Of a DNA stretch of 6,250 bases, positions 4,896 through 6,250 are shown one piece after another. A program made the translations under genes and the position numbers. Below the pieces are notes generated by a model, which had not been told where the DNA came from, made no database searches, and saw only the letters and a program-made list of their open reading frames with translations. The number at the start of each line of letters is the position of its first letter. Position 1 is the stretch's first letter. This DNA is from Planctomycetaceae bacterium (GTDB lineage Bacteria > Planctomycetota > Planctomycetia > Pirellulales > Pirellulaceae): NCBI GenBank assembly GCA_007129635.1, contig SKVE01000731.1:1-6250 (forward strand). The letters are read 5' to 3'.

Positions 4896-6250
4896 ATGCG
4901 AATCTCTTTGATTTTGACTGGTTTCGTGCTGTCCTGCCTGCTGCTGTTGACCGGCCCGGGATGTGGCGGAGGTTCCGGCCCGGATGTCGGTAGCGGCCGT
5001 GGTAGGACGCCCGACGGGCAAACGGGAAGCGCGCTGCTGCGTGAAACTCGCGGCGGGGTGATGCCTGCCGAGCGGGACACGTTGCTGTTGGCGTACGGGA
5101 ACGACACGAACACGTTGAACGCGATCACCGCCAGCGATACGGTCAGCAGCGCATTCCAGCGGCAGGTCTACGAGGGGATGGCCGCAGCGGATTACGCCGA
5201 TCCGGATCAATTGTTGCCCGCCTTGGCAGAAAGCTGGGAGTTCGACGAAGAGACGTTGACCTTTACCATCCACTTGCGCCGTGGGGTCCGCTGGCACCCG
5301 ATGAAGTTGCCCAACGGTCAACCCTTGCCGGATCGCGAATTCACGGCACGGGATGTCAAGTTCACTTTCGATTGCCTGTTGAACCCGCACGTCGACGCGG
5401 CGCATCTGCGCAGCTACTTCGAGAATCCGGACGCCCAAGACGAATCGGATCGTTTTAAGATCTCGGTCAACGTCGTGGACGACTATACGGTCGAGATCCG
5501 CTGGACCGAGCCCTATTTCCTGGCTGCAGAATTCACGTTGGGGGCGGTGCCCATCATTCCGCGGCACGTCTATTCGGTCGACGAAAGCGGGGAACCGATC
5601 TCGTTCGATTTCACCTCCAGGGAATTCGCGGAAGGGTTTAACAATCACTGGGCCAACAGCATGATGTGCGGGACCGGCCCGATGATGTTCCGCGAATGGT
5701 CTCGCGACGAACGTCTTGTACTGGACCGCTTCGACGATTACTGGGGCGAACCGTTTTTTTTCAACCAGATTCGGATGCGGTGCATTCCCAATACGAACAC
5801 GATGGTCCAGATGACGTTGCAGAACGAGTTGGACTGGGCGAGCTTTCCCGATAAGGATCTGTGGCTGCAGAGTGAGACCAATGCCAACGTCCAAGGTGGC
5901 AAGGTCCATTTGGTCGAGTTCGAATATCCGGGGTACCGGTACATCGGCTACAACCTGAACCGCCCCGTATTCCGCGACCGGGAATTCCGCCTGGCATTGG
6001 CACATGCGACGCCGCTTCAGCAGATTATCGACGAAGTCTTCCATGGGTTGGCCGTGCCGGTTTCCGGTCCGTTTTTGCCCGGCAGTTCGGCCGCGGACAG
6101 CTCGATCGAGCCCATCCCGTTCGATCTGGATAAGGCCAGGCAATTGTTGGACCAGGCGGGCTGGCGCGACACTGATGGCGACGGCGTGCGGGACAAAGTT
6201 GTCGATGGGGTGCGGGTACCCGCCTCGTTCGAATTGATGATCTTTTCCGA
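4896..6250 (+). CDS. ABC transporter peptide/oligopeptide solute-binding lipoprotein (SBP_bac_5 family), 3' end outside window
   Basis: The first 451 residues are present and the frame is open to the right edge; family members usually run to about 500-650 residues. ATG 4896 was chosen because GAGG (4883-4886) lies 9 nt upstream; an in-frame ATG at 4875 has a poorer site. Residues 1-22 are a lipoprotein-type signal with probable acylated Cys23 (LTGPGC, a loose lipobox), then a Gly/Ser-rich tether to about 60. Family hallmarks follow: LLLAYGNDTNTLN (63-75), VYEGM (91-95), LLPALAESWE (106-115), IHLRRGVRWHP (125-135), FTARDVKFTFD (149-159), GPMMFREW (261-268), YIGYNLNRPVFRD (349-361), DEVFHGLAVP (379-388), and DLDKARQLLDQAGWRDTDGDG (410-430). 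It probably captures peptides or related solutes outside the cytoplasmic membrane and delivers them to Dpp/Opp-type permeases, which may lie downstream. The exact substrate (peptide, nickel, sugar or other) cannot be told. Confidence 0.93.
   Translation, partial: MRISLILTGFVLSCLLLLTGPGCGGGSGPDVGSGRGRTPDGQTGSALLRETRGGVMPAERDTLLLAYGNDTNTLNAITASDTVSSAFQRQVYEGMAAADYADPDQLLPALAESWEFDEETLTFTIHLRRGVRWHPMKLPNGQPLPDREFTARDVKFTFDCLLNPHVDAAHLRSYFENPDAQDESDRFKISVNVVDDYTVEIRWTEPYFLAAEFTLGAVPIIPRHVYSVDESGEPISFDFTSREFAEGFNNHWANSMMCGTGPMMFREWSRDERLVLDRFDDYWGEPFFFNQIRMRCIPNTNTMVQMTLQNELDWASFPDKDLWLQSETNANVQGGKVHLVEFEYPGYRYIGYNLNRPVFRDREFRLALAHATPLQQIIDEVFHGLAVPVSGPFLPGSSAADSSIEPIPFDLDKARQLLDQAGWRDTDGDGVRDKVVDGVRVPASFELMIFS

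Noticed and set aside
4575..6143. Very long (522-codon) minus-strand open frame opposite the solute-binding protein gene
   Set aside because: The opposite strand encodes a clear solute-binding protein with many family motifs. The antisense product has no recognisable motif, and near its end it reads the MKIPKYWAKAT remnant out of frame. It is explained by codon bias in GC-rich DNA.

Overview
The window most likely comes from a planctomycete, probably of the Pirellulaceae/Rhodopirellula type. Base composition looks moderately GC-rich. One gene encodes the secreted PQQ-like beta-propeller protein opening with NWRGPDHNG that is abundant in that phylum. A tiny reverse-strand gene start (MKIPKYWAKAT) also resembles a family I associate with planctomycetes. 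This assignment is inference; no rRNA or tRNA is present to confirm it.

Layout. (1) Positions 2-2760 hold two plus-strand genes joined by a 4-base ATGA overlap. Both encode envelope proteins with a single C-terminal membrane helix and one or more copies of the same roughly 150-residue module. The first gene is open to the left edge and probably lacks its true start. (2) Positions 2761-3196 are non-coding. A 160-bp patch is crowded with TCAAC words, followed by three perfect copies of a 9-bp unit enclosed by an imperfect inverted repeat with GGGACAC/GTGTCCC ends. (3) Positions 3197-4537 encode an exported eight-bladed beta-propeller protein. (4) Positions 4538-4895 are mostly non-coding but contain, on the minus strand, a 33-codon remnant of a gene whose ribosome-binding site and start look normal and whose body is gone. 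They also hold a candidate promoter for the next gene, with a tandem GACGATT site inside it. (5) Positions 4896-6250 are the first 451 codons of a lipoprotein of the peptide/oligopeptide ABC transporter solute-binding family, cut by the right edge.

The overlapping gene pair is almost certainly co-transcribed and translationally coupled, and its products may work together at the membrane; their biochemical role is unknown. The propeller protein and the solute-binding protein appear to be separate transcription units. Nothing in the window links the three units functionally beyond all being envelope or periplasmic proteins. The least explained items are the module family shared by the first two genes and the repeat patch at 2871-3044.
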